From an uncultured Clostridia bacterium (GTDB taxonomy: Bacteria; Bacillota; Clostridia; Christensenellales; UBA1242): DNA of 29,358 nucleotides. The stretch is taken from the NCBI GenBank assembly GCA_904397185.1, contig CAJFOL010000093.1:1-29358 (forward strand), given 5' to 3'. The position numbers and the translations under genes are program-made. Of this stretch, positions 15,643 through 24,600 are shown in pieces. Numbering within the stretch: the first letter of the stretch is position 1; each line of letters opens with the position of its first letter. The notes under the pieces are model-generated. The model had not been told where the DNA came from. It did not search any database and was given only the letters and a program-made list of their open reading frames with translations.

Positions 15643-18358
15643 GGTCTTTGTCCCAACAACAGTTTTTGTATTTCTTCCCACTTCCGCATGGACATGGGTC
15701 GTTTCTACCTGCTTTTGGCTTGTCATTGATGACAGTCTTCTGCACCTTTAACTTCGCCTTTTCCTTCTTCGCTCGCTCTTCTGGTGTAAGTTCCTTGCCT
15801 GTGAAAATAATCTTGGCTGGGGCTGGCTGTGGGGCTGGCTCCCGTCTTATTCGTGCATTGAGTAAGGTCTTGCAAGTCATCTCCTTTATCTTGGCAACCA
15901 TGGAGTCAAACATATCAAACCCCTCTTTCTTATAGGCAAAGATAGGGTCCTGTTGTCCAAACTGTCTAGCCAAAATTTCGTCCTTCATAATCTGCATATT
16001 CTCTATCTGGCTCATCCAGTTTATGTCAACCATTCTAAGCAAAACGTTTCTTTCAATGTTTTCAAAATCAATGCCTATCTCTTTGAGTTCTTTCACTCTC
16101 TCGTCATATCGCTTGTAGATAAGGTCAAGCACTTTGTCAATAACGTCCTTGACGTCACATTCTTCGACAAACTCTTCGGTTATCACACCGCTTTCTTTCT
16201 CAATAAGTCCGTTTTCAAGTTCGTGATTGAGTGCCTGCAAATCCCATTCATAGTATGGAACGTCATCGCTTATAACCTTTTTAACCGAAGTCTCAACAAC
16301 CTCTGGAAACATCTTCATAATCTGCTCATGCACTGGCTCACCGTCAAGCACTTTGTTACGTTCTGAATAGATAATCTCCCTTTGCTTATTCATGACATCG
16401 TCAAATTGCAATACGGTCTTTCTTATGCTGAAGTTTTGAAGTTCCACTTTACGTTGTGAATTTTCTATCTGCTTTGAAAGTTGTTTGAGTTGTATCGGTG
16501 TTGAATCATCAAACTTGAAAAATGCAAGCAATTTGCGGAGTTTGTCGGTCGCGAAACGTTTAAATAGGTCATCATCAAGTGACAGGAAGAATATTGACGA
16601 ACCTGGGTCGCCTTGACGACCTGCTCTACCACGAAGTTGGTTGTCTATTCGCCTAGACTCATGACGTTCGGTGCCTATAATATGAAGTCCGCCAAGTGCA
16701 ATGACCTCTTCCTTCTCTTTGTCGGTGATTGCCTTAAACTTCTCGTAAAGTTTGCTATACTCATCACGTGCATGATTGAGTTTTTCATCGTCAACATAGT
16801 TAAAGGCGGTCGCATAAGATATCTCTTCATCAGAAAAACCGCGCTCACTTAGTTCCTTCTTCGCCATAAACTCTGGGTTTCCGCCTAGCAAGATATCGGT
16901 ACCACGACCTGCCATGTTGGTGGCAATGGTTATAGCACCCTTTCTGCCCGCTTGAGCGACAATTTCACTTTCTTTTTCATTGTTTTTAGCATTCAAAACC
17001 TGGTGTTTGATGCCCTCTCTTCGTAGTGCATCTGACAAAAGTTCACTCTTGTCAATATTGATTGTACCAATAAGGGTTGGCTGTCCACTCTTTGCACAGT
17101 CCTTTATCTCCTCGACTATCGCCTTAATCTTACCTTTTTCTGAGATATACATGATATCTGGGTAGTCAATACGTTGTTTTGGCTTGTTGGTCGGTATGAT
17201 GACTACGTCAAGGTTATAAATAGTCCTAAATTCACCCTCTTCGGTCTTGGCTGTACCTGTCATACCTGAGAGTTTGCTGTATAGACGGAAGAAGTTTTGG
17301 AAGGTAATGGTGGCAAGTGTTTGGTTTTCATCACGAATATCCACACCCTCTTTTGCCTCTATCGCTTGGTGAAGTCCTGAACTAAATCTTCGTCCTGGGC
17401 TTAGACGTCCTGTAAACTCATCAACTATGATAACCTCGCCGTCTTTGACAATGTAGTTTTCATCTCGGTGCATGATAAAGTTTGCACGAAGGGCATTGTT
17501 GATATAGTGGCTTAGTTCTAGATTTTCAATATCTGATAGGTTGTCGACCTTGTAAAAACTCTCCGCCTTTCGTATACCTTTTTCGGTAAGGTTAATCTGT
17601 TTTGTCTTGATATCTATCTCAACGTCATCATCCTTTCGAAGTGATTTTGCAAAACGTTGAGCGGTCGCATAACCATCAGTTGACTTCCCGCCACGTCCTG
17701 AAATAATAAGAGGTGTCCTTGCCTCATCTATCAAAATACTATCCACCTCATCGACAATGGCAAAGTTAAGCCCACGTTGGACACGTCCATTTTTGCTTAT
17801 CGCCATATTGTCACGAAGATAGTCAAAGCCAAGTTCATTGTTGGTTGTATAGGTTATATCGGCAAGGTATGCCTGTTTCTTCTGAGTGTCGTTTTGCCCA
17901 TTCAGTGACACACCGACAGTAAGACCTAAAAATTTATAGACCTTTCCCATCCACTCTGCATCACGTTTCGCAAGGTATTCATTGACTGTAACAACATGTA
18001 CACCCTTGCCTGAGATGGCATTTAGGTATGCAGGAAGTGTCGCCACCAAAGTTTTTCCTTCACCAGTTGCCATTTCAGCGATACGACCTTGATGAAGTGC
18101 AATGCCACCTAAAATCTGCACATAAAAGTGTCTCATATTCAAAACTCTTGCCGATGCCTCTCGCACGACTGCATAAGCCTCTGGCAAAAGTTGGTCTAGG
18201 CTCTCCCCTGTCTTATATCTATTTCTAAATTCATCGGTGCAGGCACGAAGTTGCTCATTGGTATAAGGTTTATACTTCTCCTCAAGTGCCATAACCTTGT
18301 CGGCAATCTTTTTTAATTTCTTTACTTGTGATTTGTTTTCATTTCCAAAAAGTCCCAT
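15629..18358 (-). CDS. secA: Preprotein translocase ATPase SecA
   Basis: A 909-residue SecA, the motor that drives unfolded secretory proteins through SecYEG using ATP. Visible are Walker A MATGEGKT (96-103), Walker B/DEAD-like DEVD (203-206) with DEARTPLIISG, helicase motif GRGTDILLGGNPE, the arginine finger region GRAGRQGDPGSS, and a C-terminal zinc motif CPCGSGKKYKNCC (889-901) that binds SecB or lipids in other bacteria. It is complete and somewhat longer than the common 840 residues. The start has GGAG 6 bases upstream. Its last codons form part of structured element copy 2. It is transcribed divergently from the 752-residue unknown gene. Confidence 0.98.
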   Translation of the reverse strand: MGLFGNENKSQVKKLKKIADKVMALEEKYKPYTNEQLRACTDEFRNRYKTGESLDQLLPEAYAVVREASARVLNMRHFYVQILGGIALHQGRIAEMATGEGKTLVATLPAYLNAISGKGVHVVTVNEYLAKRDAEWMGKVYKFLGLTVGVSLNGQNDTQKKQAYLADITYTTNNELGFDYLRDNMAISKNGRVQRGLNFAIVDEVDSILIDEARTPLIISGRGGKSTDGYATAQRFAKSLRKDDDVEIDIKTKQINLTEKGIRKAESFYKVDNLSDIENLELSHYINNALRANFIMHRDENYIVKDGEVIIVDEFTGRLSPGRRFSSGLHQAIEAKEGVDIRDENQTLATITFQNFFRLYSKLSGMTGTAKTEEGEFRTIYNLDVVIIPTNKPKQRIDYPDIMYISEKGKIKAIVEEIKDCAKSGQPTLIGTINIDKSELLSDALRREGIKHQVLNAKNNEKESEIVAQAGRKGAITIATNMAGRGTDILLGGNPEFMAKKELSERGFSDEEISYATAFNYVDDEKLNHARDEYSKLYEKFKAITDKEKEEVIALGGLHIIGTERHESRRIDNQLRGRAGRQGDPGSSIFFLSLDDDLFKRFATDKLRKLLAFFKFDDSTPIQLKQLSKQIENSQRKVELQNFSIRKTVLQFDDVMNKQREIIYSERNKVLDGEPVHEQIMKMFPEVVETSVKKVISDDVPYYEWDLQALNHELENGLIEKESGVITEEFVEECDVKDVIDKVLDLIYKRYDERVKELKEIGIDFENIERNVLLRMVDINWMSQIENMQIMKDEILARQFGQQDPIFAYKKEGFDMFDSMVAKIKEMTCKTLLNARIRREPAPQPAPAKIIFTGKELTPEERAKKEKAKLKVQKTVINDKPKAGRNDPCPCGSGKKYKNCCWDKDHKLQ

Positions 18359-18410
18359 ATTAACTCCATTATAAACTTTATGACCTTTAAAGTCACATTA
18401 CTCGAATAAT

Positions 18411-18439
18411 ACTTTAAACGATTTTTGCCAAAAAGTCAA
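18411..18439 (-). promoter_or_regulatory. Promoter of secA
   Basis: On the minus strand TTGACT (18434-18439), a 17-base spacer, TAAAGT (18411-18416). It gives a leader of about 45 bases that includes the ribosome site. A second TATAAT at 18368-18373 lies too close to the ATG to leave the ribosome site in the mRNA. Confidence 0.6.
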
Positions 18440-18521
18440 ATTTTTTATGCTACTGTCACACAAAAAATGGCTACTTTTTTGTAAAATTTTTCGAAAAAGG
18501 ACACTTTTTTAAATTTTGATA

Positions 18522-18550
18522 TTGACTTAACTATATTTTTATTGTATAAT
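18522..18550 (+). promoter_or_regulatory. Promoter of the 752-residue unknown gene
   Basis: TTGACT (18522-18527), a 17-base spacer, perfect TATAAT (18545-18550). The AAAGGAG ribosome site and ATG at 18589 follow. Confidence 0.8.
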
Positions 18551-18588
18551 AAAGCATGAAAAAAGTCTTTTGAAAAAAGGAGAAAATT

Positions 18589-20847
18589 ATGGGATTTTTG
18601 AAAAATATTGCTAAGAAAATAAGCAATGCAATCGCTTCACTTAAATCTAGCGGAGCACAAAAAATACTTAAAAAAGCCGACATCAACCTTGAAAACAACA
18701 CAATTAAAGACAATCAACTTCTTGGTGGACAATCAAACTTTGACGAAAAACGTTATGAGTTTGAAGACAATGCTACAAGCCACTTTGTAACATTCTTTAA
18801 AGGCAAAACACTGCAAGAAGTCGCAGATTATGTGTCTGATATGCGAAACTTCTCTTCTGAAAGTGAGTTTGTAAGACAAATTAACACTCAAAATCGCCGT
18901 CGTGCCACTGCAGGAGACTCATCTAGACTCTCTATCGATGACCTTTACAAATATTTCGCTGGTGGAAGTGGGCTGTCTGAAAAAGATATTGCCTCTTACA
19001 GACAAATCGCCGCTCAAACACAGGCTAAGGCTAGAGCATTATCCTACATTAAGTCAAACTTTGTAGGCATCTGCAACATGAGAAGATATGGCTCTGAGGC
19101 TGATAAAAAAGCCTTTGATACCATTATGAGAGTTGTTAAAGCCTATGCAGACAAGGATATAAACAACTTCGCTATCGCTGATTTCGACCCTGAAAGAATC
19201 AACAAAACCATTCTCAATTCTGACAATGTATATCTCAAGGCTGTCGCTTACAGTGAAATCCGCAGTCGTGAAATACTTGAAAAACGTGCAAGTGACCTAT
19301 ATAAAACAACCGAAGAGGTCGCTAAAATTGCAAGTGACATTCAAAAGAAAAGTGCAGAATATGACAAAACTATCGACACAATTGTCAAGGACAATCAAAC
19401 TGTAGTAAACAAACAAAAAGAAAACAAAAGTCTTGCTACCCTCGAAGAGCAACTTAACAAAGCACATGACGAATTTGCTGATAAAACAAATGCTCAAAAA
19501 CTTAGTGGGCTTTGGATAAAAGGTTCAAGGCACTCTAGAGGCGAGAAAAAAGCCATCCTCGATAGACAAAAACAATTTATTAGCAGTTTCTCTTCAATCG
19601 CTCGTAACTTCCAACTCTTCGGCGAATATAAAGGTTCAAGCATACTTGTTAAACATGGTGACTCATTTGCAAATGTTGACGAATACAATGGCGAATATGA
19701 TTTATTTGATGTTCATGGCGACAAAACTCCAAATGATTATGAAAAACTTGCTAGCATCATCAAAAACTATAACAGTGATGAGACAACTGCTAGCAATAGA
19801 TTCTTCACTGTAAAGCCTAGCAAAGATGGCTCTGAAAAAATCTACACTACCAGCCAAGACAAGATTATGGCTAATATCTACCAAAAACTAGTAGATTATG
19901 CAAAGGAGACTGTAAACGAGTCTACTTACACAGGCAACAACCCTCTTAAAGACTTCGGGTACAAGGGCTTTAGACATTCTTTCAACAATGATAACCTTTC
20001 TCAACTTAGTGATGCTCTCTTTACAAAGGGCTTTAACAAAGATTCAACTGCTCCTAAATATGAAGAACTTTCTGGAGAGCAAGTTGATGCTCTATATAGT
20101 TTCATTGTAAGCAACGAGCCTGTAAAATCTTTCTTGACAAATGACGAAGTTAAAACTTTGGAAATAGACAAAATACTCACCGATGCTATCAACCCAGAAA
20201 GTAGCGAAAATGTCGCAAGTCCTGACAATTGTATGTTGTCCTCAGTTATGGCTGACATGAGAATTAAAGCAGTTGAAACAGAAATCGACAGAACTAGGGC
20301 TATGACTACTGACAATACTAATGCCATTAGTGAGGCTCAAGAAGAACGAAATGTTCTCCTTGAAAAGGCACGTCAACTTAGGACTGGGGTAGAAAGCACT
20401 GCTAAGAAAATTGATAACTATGAAGATGCTGACTATGCTGAAAGAGATAAAGTTGATGAAAAGGTAAGAAGTTTCGTGCAAAAGACTAGAGAAAGTATCT
20501 CTTATTATGTGGACATTGATGAATTGCCTGCTACTGCAGAGGAACTTGGAACAGATGAAACTGCGGCTCCAAAATATAACGAGCCTTTCACCAAAGATTC
20601 AACAACTTATTTCCCTGTAACTCTTCTAAAGAATCCACAAGCAATGGCAAGTGATATACAAAAACAGGTTGTTTCTGACCTTGCAAGATTCGACACTATG
20701 ACTATGGAGCAAAAAGCAGACATCTATGCTAAATACTACAGCAGTGATGACAAAGAGCAAATAGAAGAATTTATAGCACAAACCGAACAAATTATCGAAT
20801 CTGGCAAAACCACCGCTGACTATGCTCTTGACGAAGAAAGAGAATAG
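18589..20847 (+). CDS. Unknown 752-residue helical protein with N-terminal amphipathic helix
   Basis: I do not recognise this family. It starts MGFLKNIAKKISNAIASLK, which folds as a basic amphipathic helix and could sit on a membrane surface; there is no signal peptide and no membrane-spanning segment. Most of the rest is charged and helical, with coiled-coil-like stretches around 225-300 and 560-640. A central part (about 330-480) is more mixed and may be globular. The C-terminus is very acidic (ALDEERE). There are no recognisable catalytic motifs, and Cys is rare. The start is fixed by AAAGGAG 6 bases upstream and a consensus promoter. Its transcript continues through two hairpins and four 87-base repeats to a terminator at 21267-21296. 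The next gene, also a large unknown, lies in the same direction, so the two may work together. Confidence 0.8.
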   Translation: MGFLKNIAKKISNAIASLKSSGAQKILKKADINLENNTIKDNQLLGGQSNFDEKRYEFEDNATSHFVTFFKGKTLQEVADYVSDMRNFSSESEFVRQINTQNRRRATAGDSSRLSIDDLYKYFAGGSGLSEKDIASYRQIAAQTQAKARALSYIKSNFVGICNMRRYGSEADKKAFDTIMRVVKAYADKDINNFAIADFDPERINKTILNSDNVYLKAVAYSEIRSREILEKRASDLYKTTEEVAKIASDIQKKSAEYDKTIDTIVKDNQTVVNKQKENKSLATLEEQLNKAHDEFADKTNAQKLSGLWIKGSRHSRGEKKAILDRQKQFISSFSSIARNFQLFGEYKGSSILVKHGDSFANVDEYNGEYDLFDVHGDKTPNDYEKLASIIKNYNSDETTASNRFFTVKPSKDGSEKIYTTSQDKIMANIYQKLVDYAKETVNESTYTGNNPLKDFGYKGFRHSFNNDNLSQLSDALFTKGFNKDSTAPKYEELSGEQVDALYSFIVSNEPVKSFLTNDEVKTLEIDKILTDAINPESSENVASPDNCMLSSVMADMRIKAVETEIDRTRAMTTDNTNAISEAQEERNVLLEKARQLRTGVESTAKKIDNYEDADYAERDKVDEKVRSFVQKTRESISYYVDIDELPATAEELGTDETAAPKYNEPFTKDSTTYFPVTLLKNPQAMASDIQKQVVSDLARFDTMTMEQKADIYAKYYSSDDKEQIEEFIAQTEQIIESGKTTADYALDEERE

Positions 20848-20850
20848 TAA

Positions 20851-20885
20851 CAAGCCCAGGGGCTTGGCGACCAAACTTAGTTTGG
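20851..20885 (+). other. Two adjacent hairpins after the stop codon
   Basis: CAAGCC-CAGG-GGCTTG (20851-20866) and CCAAAC-TTA-GTTTGG (20871-20885) follow the stop codon within 4 bases. Neither has a T run, so they are not standard terminators; they may be part of the repeat-bearing 3' untranslated region. Confidence 0.55.
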
Positions 20886-20903
20886 ATCAGTGTCCGCGAA
20901 CCA

Positions 20904-21248
20904 GATGTTCGACGATTGTCCGATTGTGTGTGTTGTGGGTTTAAACAATTTCTCCGCTCTAACAAACCTAAGATTGTTGTAAAAAGCCAAGATGTTCGAC
21001 GACTGTCCGATTGTGTGTGTTGTGGGTTTAAACAATTCCTCCGCTCTAACAAACCTAAGATTGTTGTAAAAAGCCAAGATGTTCGACGACTGTCCGATTG
21101 AGTGAGTTGTAGGTTTAGACTTCAATTCCGCTCTAACAAACCTAAGATTGTTATAAAAAGCCCAGATGTTCGACGACTGTCCGGTTGAGTGAGTTGTAGG
21201 CTTAGACTAAATCTCCGCTCTAACAAACCAACCAAATGTTGGACGACC
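20904..21248 (+). repeat. Four 87-base tandem repeats plus a partial fifth
   Basis: The word GATGTTCGACGA starts units at 20904, 20991, 21078 and 21165, exactly 87 bases apart; a truncated, mutated start (AATGTTGGACGAC) occurs at 21235. Units 1 and 2 differ at two positions; units 3 and 4 diverge further. In units 1-3 TRGGTTT pairs with AAACCTA across a loop, with a G-U pair in units 1-2 replaced by A-U in unit 3. Open frames through the array exist on both strands because 87 is a multiple of 3, but stops in units 3 or 4 break them, so I do not call them genes. The array lies in the 3' untranslated region of the upstream gene. Confidence 0.9.
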
Positions 21249-21266
21249 TTATTTAAACTAAACTGT

Positions 21267-21296
21267 AAACATGGGTTACATTAGCCCATGTTTTTT
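21267..21296 (+). terminator. Intrinsic terminator after the 87-base array
   Basis: AAACATGGG (21267-21275) pairs with CCCATGTTT (21285-21293), extended inward by TTA/TAG pairs, followed by a T run. It is a strong hairpin and ends the 752-residue gene's transcript. Confidence 0.9.
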
Positions 21297-21306
21297 GTTG
21301 TCAACA

Positions 21307-21524
21307 TATCAAAAATAATTGTCTATCATATCATCAAAAATTTCCACAATGTCGTAAATGATTATACACCCCATCATCAAGGATTGTCAGTCCATTATTA
21401 ATACCTATCCACCCTATCGTCAAAAAATCTCTACCATATCATCAAAAATCTTCCATAATATCGTTAAAAAATGTCTACAATATCGTAAATGACTATACAA
21501 CTTATCGTAAATTATTTATCTTAT
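21307..21524. repeat. About ten degenerate 22-base direct repeats
   Basis: Units start at 21307, 21329, 21350, 21372, 21393, 21415, 21437, 21459, 21481 and 21503, so the spacing is always 21 or 22. The consensus begins TATCGTCAAAAATNTC and then TACAA; the best matches are units 2 and 6-9. The period is not a multiple of three and the frames are closed, so it is not coding. Each unit carries an A-tract, placed two helical turns from the next. The array ends about 85 bases before the -35 box of the 2008-residue gene. Confidence 0.75.
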
Positions 21525-21608
21525 CCGCACATGTTTGTCTACCCCTACCCTTACTGCCAGCATAAGAGCAAAAAGCATCTATTTTGCCCGCTTTTCTAAC
21601 CGCAATAC

Positions 21609-21637
21609 TTGACAAAATGTGTTTATAATGTTATTAT
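21609..21637 (+). promoter_or_regulatory. Promoter of the 2008-residue unknown gene
   Basis: Perfect TTGACA (21609-21614), a 17-base spacer, TATTAT (21632-21637). It rules out the in-frame ATG at 21619, which would lie upstream of the -10 box. Confidence 0.8.
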
Positions 21638-21669
21638 ATAGTAATAATATATTTTATAAGGAGTTTACT

Positions 21670-24600
21670 ATGGCTGATGAACAAAAAATGGATGAAGAAC
21701 AGTTAAATGATAATCTTGATCCAAATGTTCCTGACTCAAACGGGTACCCTCTTACAAGTCAAAACAATGTAAAAATTAAGTCTGGTGATGATAATGTCGA
21801 AAAAAGAACTCAAGACGTCACCATGCTTGACACTGGCAGTAACACTATCTTTAACTTCAACCAAACTATTGATGGCAAAAAACAATCAGTGATGGAAGTG
21901 TATAAAAAGGACGAGCAAAGTTACGTAAAGATTGAGGCTCCTAGTGGTTTTGTTAACCAAAGTGGGCAGTCCGTCCTTGATAACCCTGAACTCAAGGCAA
22001 TTTTTGAAGGCGATGGTCTTTTAGTGGGCGACCATGCCATTGATGTTAAGAAAACTGGAGAAGAAATCACTGTCACTATTGAGGGCGAAGATAGAGAACC
22101 TTACTTTATAAGAGTTAGACCTGAAAAAATATCCCTTGAATACGGCAAAGACGACAAAAAACAGTCATTCACTTACTCTGCATTAAAGGAAAATAGTTCG
22201 CTCATCAATATTGATTTGGAACGCGGAACAATTGAAAATATGCTTAAAAGTAGTAGCGAAAACAACATCTTTAAACCTTTCAACAATGTCCGCTCAATAC
22301 CTACAAACATGATGGGGTTATACTTTAAAGGTATGCAAAGTAACACCGCCATATCACTTGGCAAATTTAACTTGACAAACTGTCAATTTTCAAATGATAT
22401 CGCCCCATACTGCTTTGTAACTCAAACAAAATCGGGTAGCAAGACCCAAAAAGAAACCTTACTTTTCGAAAATGGTGCTTTTGTGACCTGTTCCAACAAT
22501 ATGTTGTCGCAATATGTCGAAATTGACGGCAAAAAACAACATAACCTCGTCTTAGGCACTGCAAATCGTACAAATCCTAAGTATTTTGCTATACCTATTG
22601 ACCTTGAAAAAGGAAATGCAACAACTCAGCAGTTCGCTGATGCTTATACTTTAATGGTGGACAACACTACCCTTTCACCTTACGGCGAGGAACTGGGAAA
22701 AGGTGCTAAAATAAATGTCCAAATGCGGGACGGTAACACAACCTACTCTGTGGCTGATATCACCTCTTTTGAGAAAAAAGATGGAAGAGAGTATACCACA
22801 CACCAATTTACAATCAAACCTAAAAACTATGAAATAACTCGTGACGTGGAAACAGAATCATATTTTGAAAGATCAGATGACGACACATCGCCTATTGATG
22901 ATTTTGAGGGTCAATATCAAACTCAAGAATACGAAGTTTCAGACGAAAATACCACCACAATGGATGGCATAGTTTGGGGAGTAAATGAACAAAATTTTGA
23001 TGAATCTGAAAACAACACTACTGAAAAACCTGAGGAAGAAATTTCTGAACCTATAGTTGAGCCTTACGAAGAGAAAAAAACTGAGGAAACCAATGAAAAA
23101 CCTATCGAAGATACTGCGGAACCTATAGTTGAGCCTTACGAAGAAGAAAAACCTACTGCTGAACCTGAGGGCGAAGTTGAAAATACTGCGGAACCTATAG
23201 TTGAGCCTTACGAAGAAGAAAAACCTACTGCTGAACCTAAGAGCGAAGTTGAAAATACTGCGGAACCTATAGTTGAGCCTTACGAAGAGGAAAAACCTAC
23301 TGCTGAACCTGAGGGCGAAGTTGAAAACAGTACAAGTGGAATTGTTGTAGATGTGCCTCCAAGAGAATACTACCCTGCTGGAGAGTATGAGTATGAAGAG
23401 GTGCCTTCTTACACGTCTTCTTTTGTAGGTGGAGATAGTACAGATGATACTTCTGGTGCTGGCTCGCCTGCTGGAGATAGCGAAGATGTTAGGTCTAATG
23501 GCTCGCCTATTGACACTCATGCCGAGACATCTACTGGTGATGGTTCTGCTGAAGATACTCCTACTGGTGATGATGACAATGCTGGTGGTGATGACAGTGC
23601 TGGAGATGATGAAAACGAGGATACCGCTCCTGCTGACACAACAAATCATGTTGCAAGTGGCAATGGAGGAAACAGAGGAACAAGCCAAAGCACTTCTCAA
23701 GCACAAGCACCTGCACCTAAAAAGAAAAAGGAACACGTAAACCCTTATCTTGTTAGAAAAAAAGAGATAGAAGAAAGTGCTAAAGAAGACAAAGCACTAC
23801 TCAAAGCAAAAAATACAGCATTTAAAGAGAGACTCAAAGCCCTAAATACAATGATGGGAGACACCCTTGCAACTGGAGGTTTTTTCCTGCTCATCGCATC
23901 AATGATACCTGGTGTCGGACTTTTAACTCTTATCCCTGGACTTATCATATCAGGCATTGGACTTTTTCAATCGACCTTTGCTGACAAACTTGTATTTGAC
24001 CCTTATCGTAAAATCAAACACAAACTCAAAAAATATGAAGATGAACAGTTTGAAGAAATTGAATATCGTGACCAATTTATTGAAAACGAACACACTTTGG
24101 ACAAATTGAATGCCAATTCAAAAGAAAAGATAAGCCAACTTGAAAATCTATATGGTGAAAATAGCGGAAACCATGTCGCACGAGATTTTGCTGAGTTATA
24201 CAATGAAAATGGTGTCGGATTTGTACGAGAGAGAGGTGTGAGCGGAACTAGACAACTGAGCAATATTGACAACTTAGCCAACAGAACTGGCATGACCTCA
24301 ATGTTAACTCGAATACAAAACGAACGTAATGCAAATATGAGAAATCAACTCATCAACAATTTTGCTACCACCTACTTCCAAGACTTAGACAGAGAAAAAC
24401 GACAAAAACTTGCGAATATGTTTGCACCAGAAAATTCTGAGGCCCTTCGTAGTTTTGTCTCCACCCTATCAAAGGCAAACGATGCACAATCAAGAGAGCA
24501 AAACCTCTTAAATTCTCAACGAGAGGCAATCAAAAATGCCGATATGTATAGGATGAAATACCTTGCTGGCACTGACAAGTTTAGCGACAGCCAACGTCTC

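Noticed and set aside
18368..18396. GTGACT/TATAAT as the secA promoter
   Set aside because: The start would fall about 3 bases before the ATG and exclude the ribosome site; the upstream TTGACT/TAAAGT pair fits better.
20792..21125. Open frames on both strands through the 87-base repeats, encoding 29-residue repeats
   Set aside because: They exist because 87 is divisible by three; stops in units 3 or 4 break them, and no ribosome site or start is conserved.
20904..21248. CRISPR array
   Set aside because: The whole 87-base unit is repeated; there are no unique spacers and no cas genes.
21307..21524. Degenerate CRISPR or coding repeat in the 22-base array
   Set aside because: Units are contiguous without spacers and the 21-22 period is not a coding period; frames are closed.
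21619..21669. Upstream in-frame ATG for the 2008-residue gene
   Set aside because: It lies between the -35 and -10 boxes of the promoter and lacks a ribosome site; the ATG at 21670 has AAGGAG.
22939..23736. 265-residue minus-strand frame rich in Arg, Phe and Ser
   Set aside because: It is the antisense of the acidic repeat region of the 2008-residue gene; its repeats mirror those of the sense frame and no ribosome site is seen.
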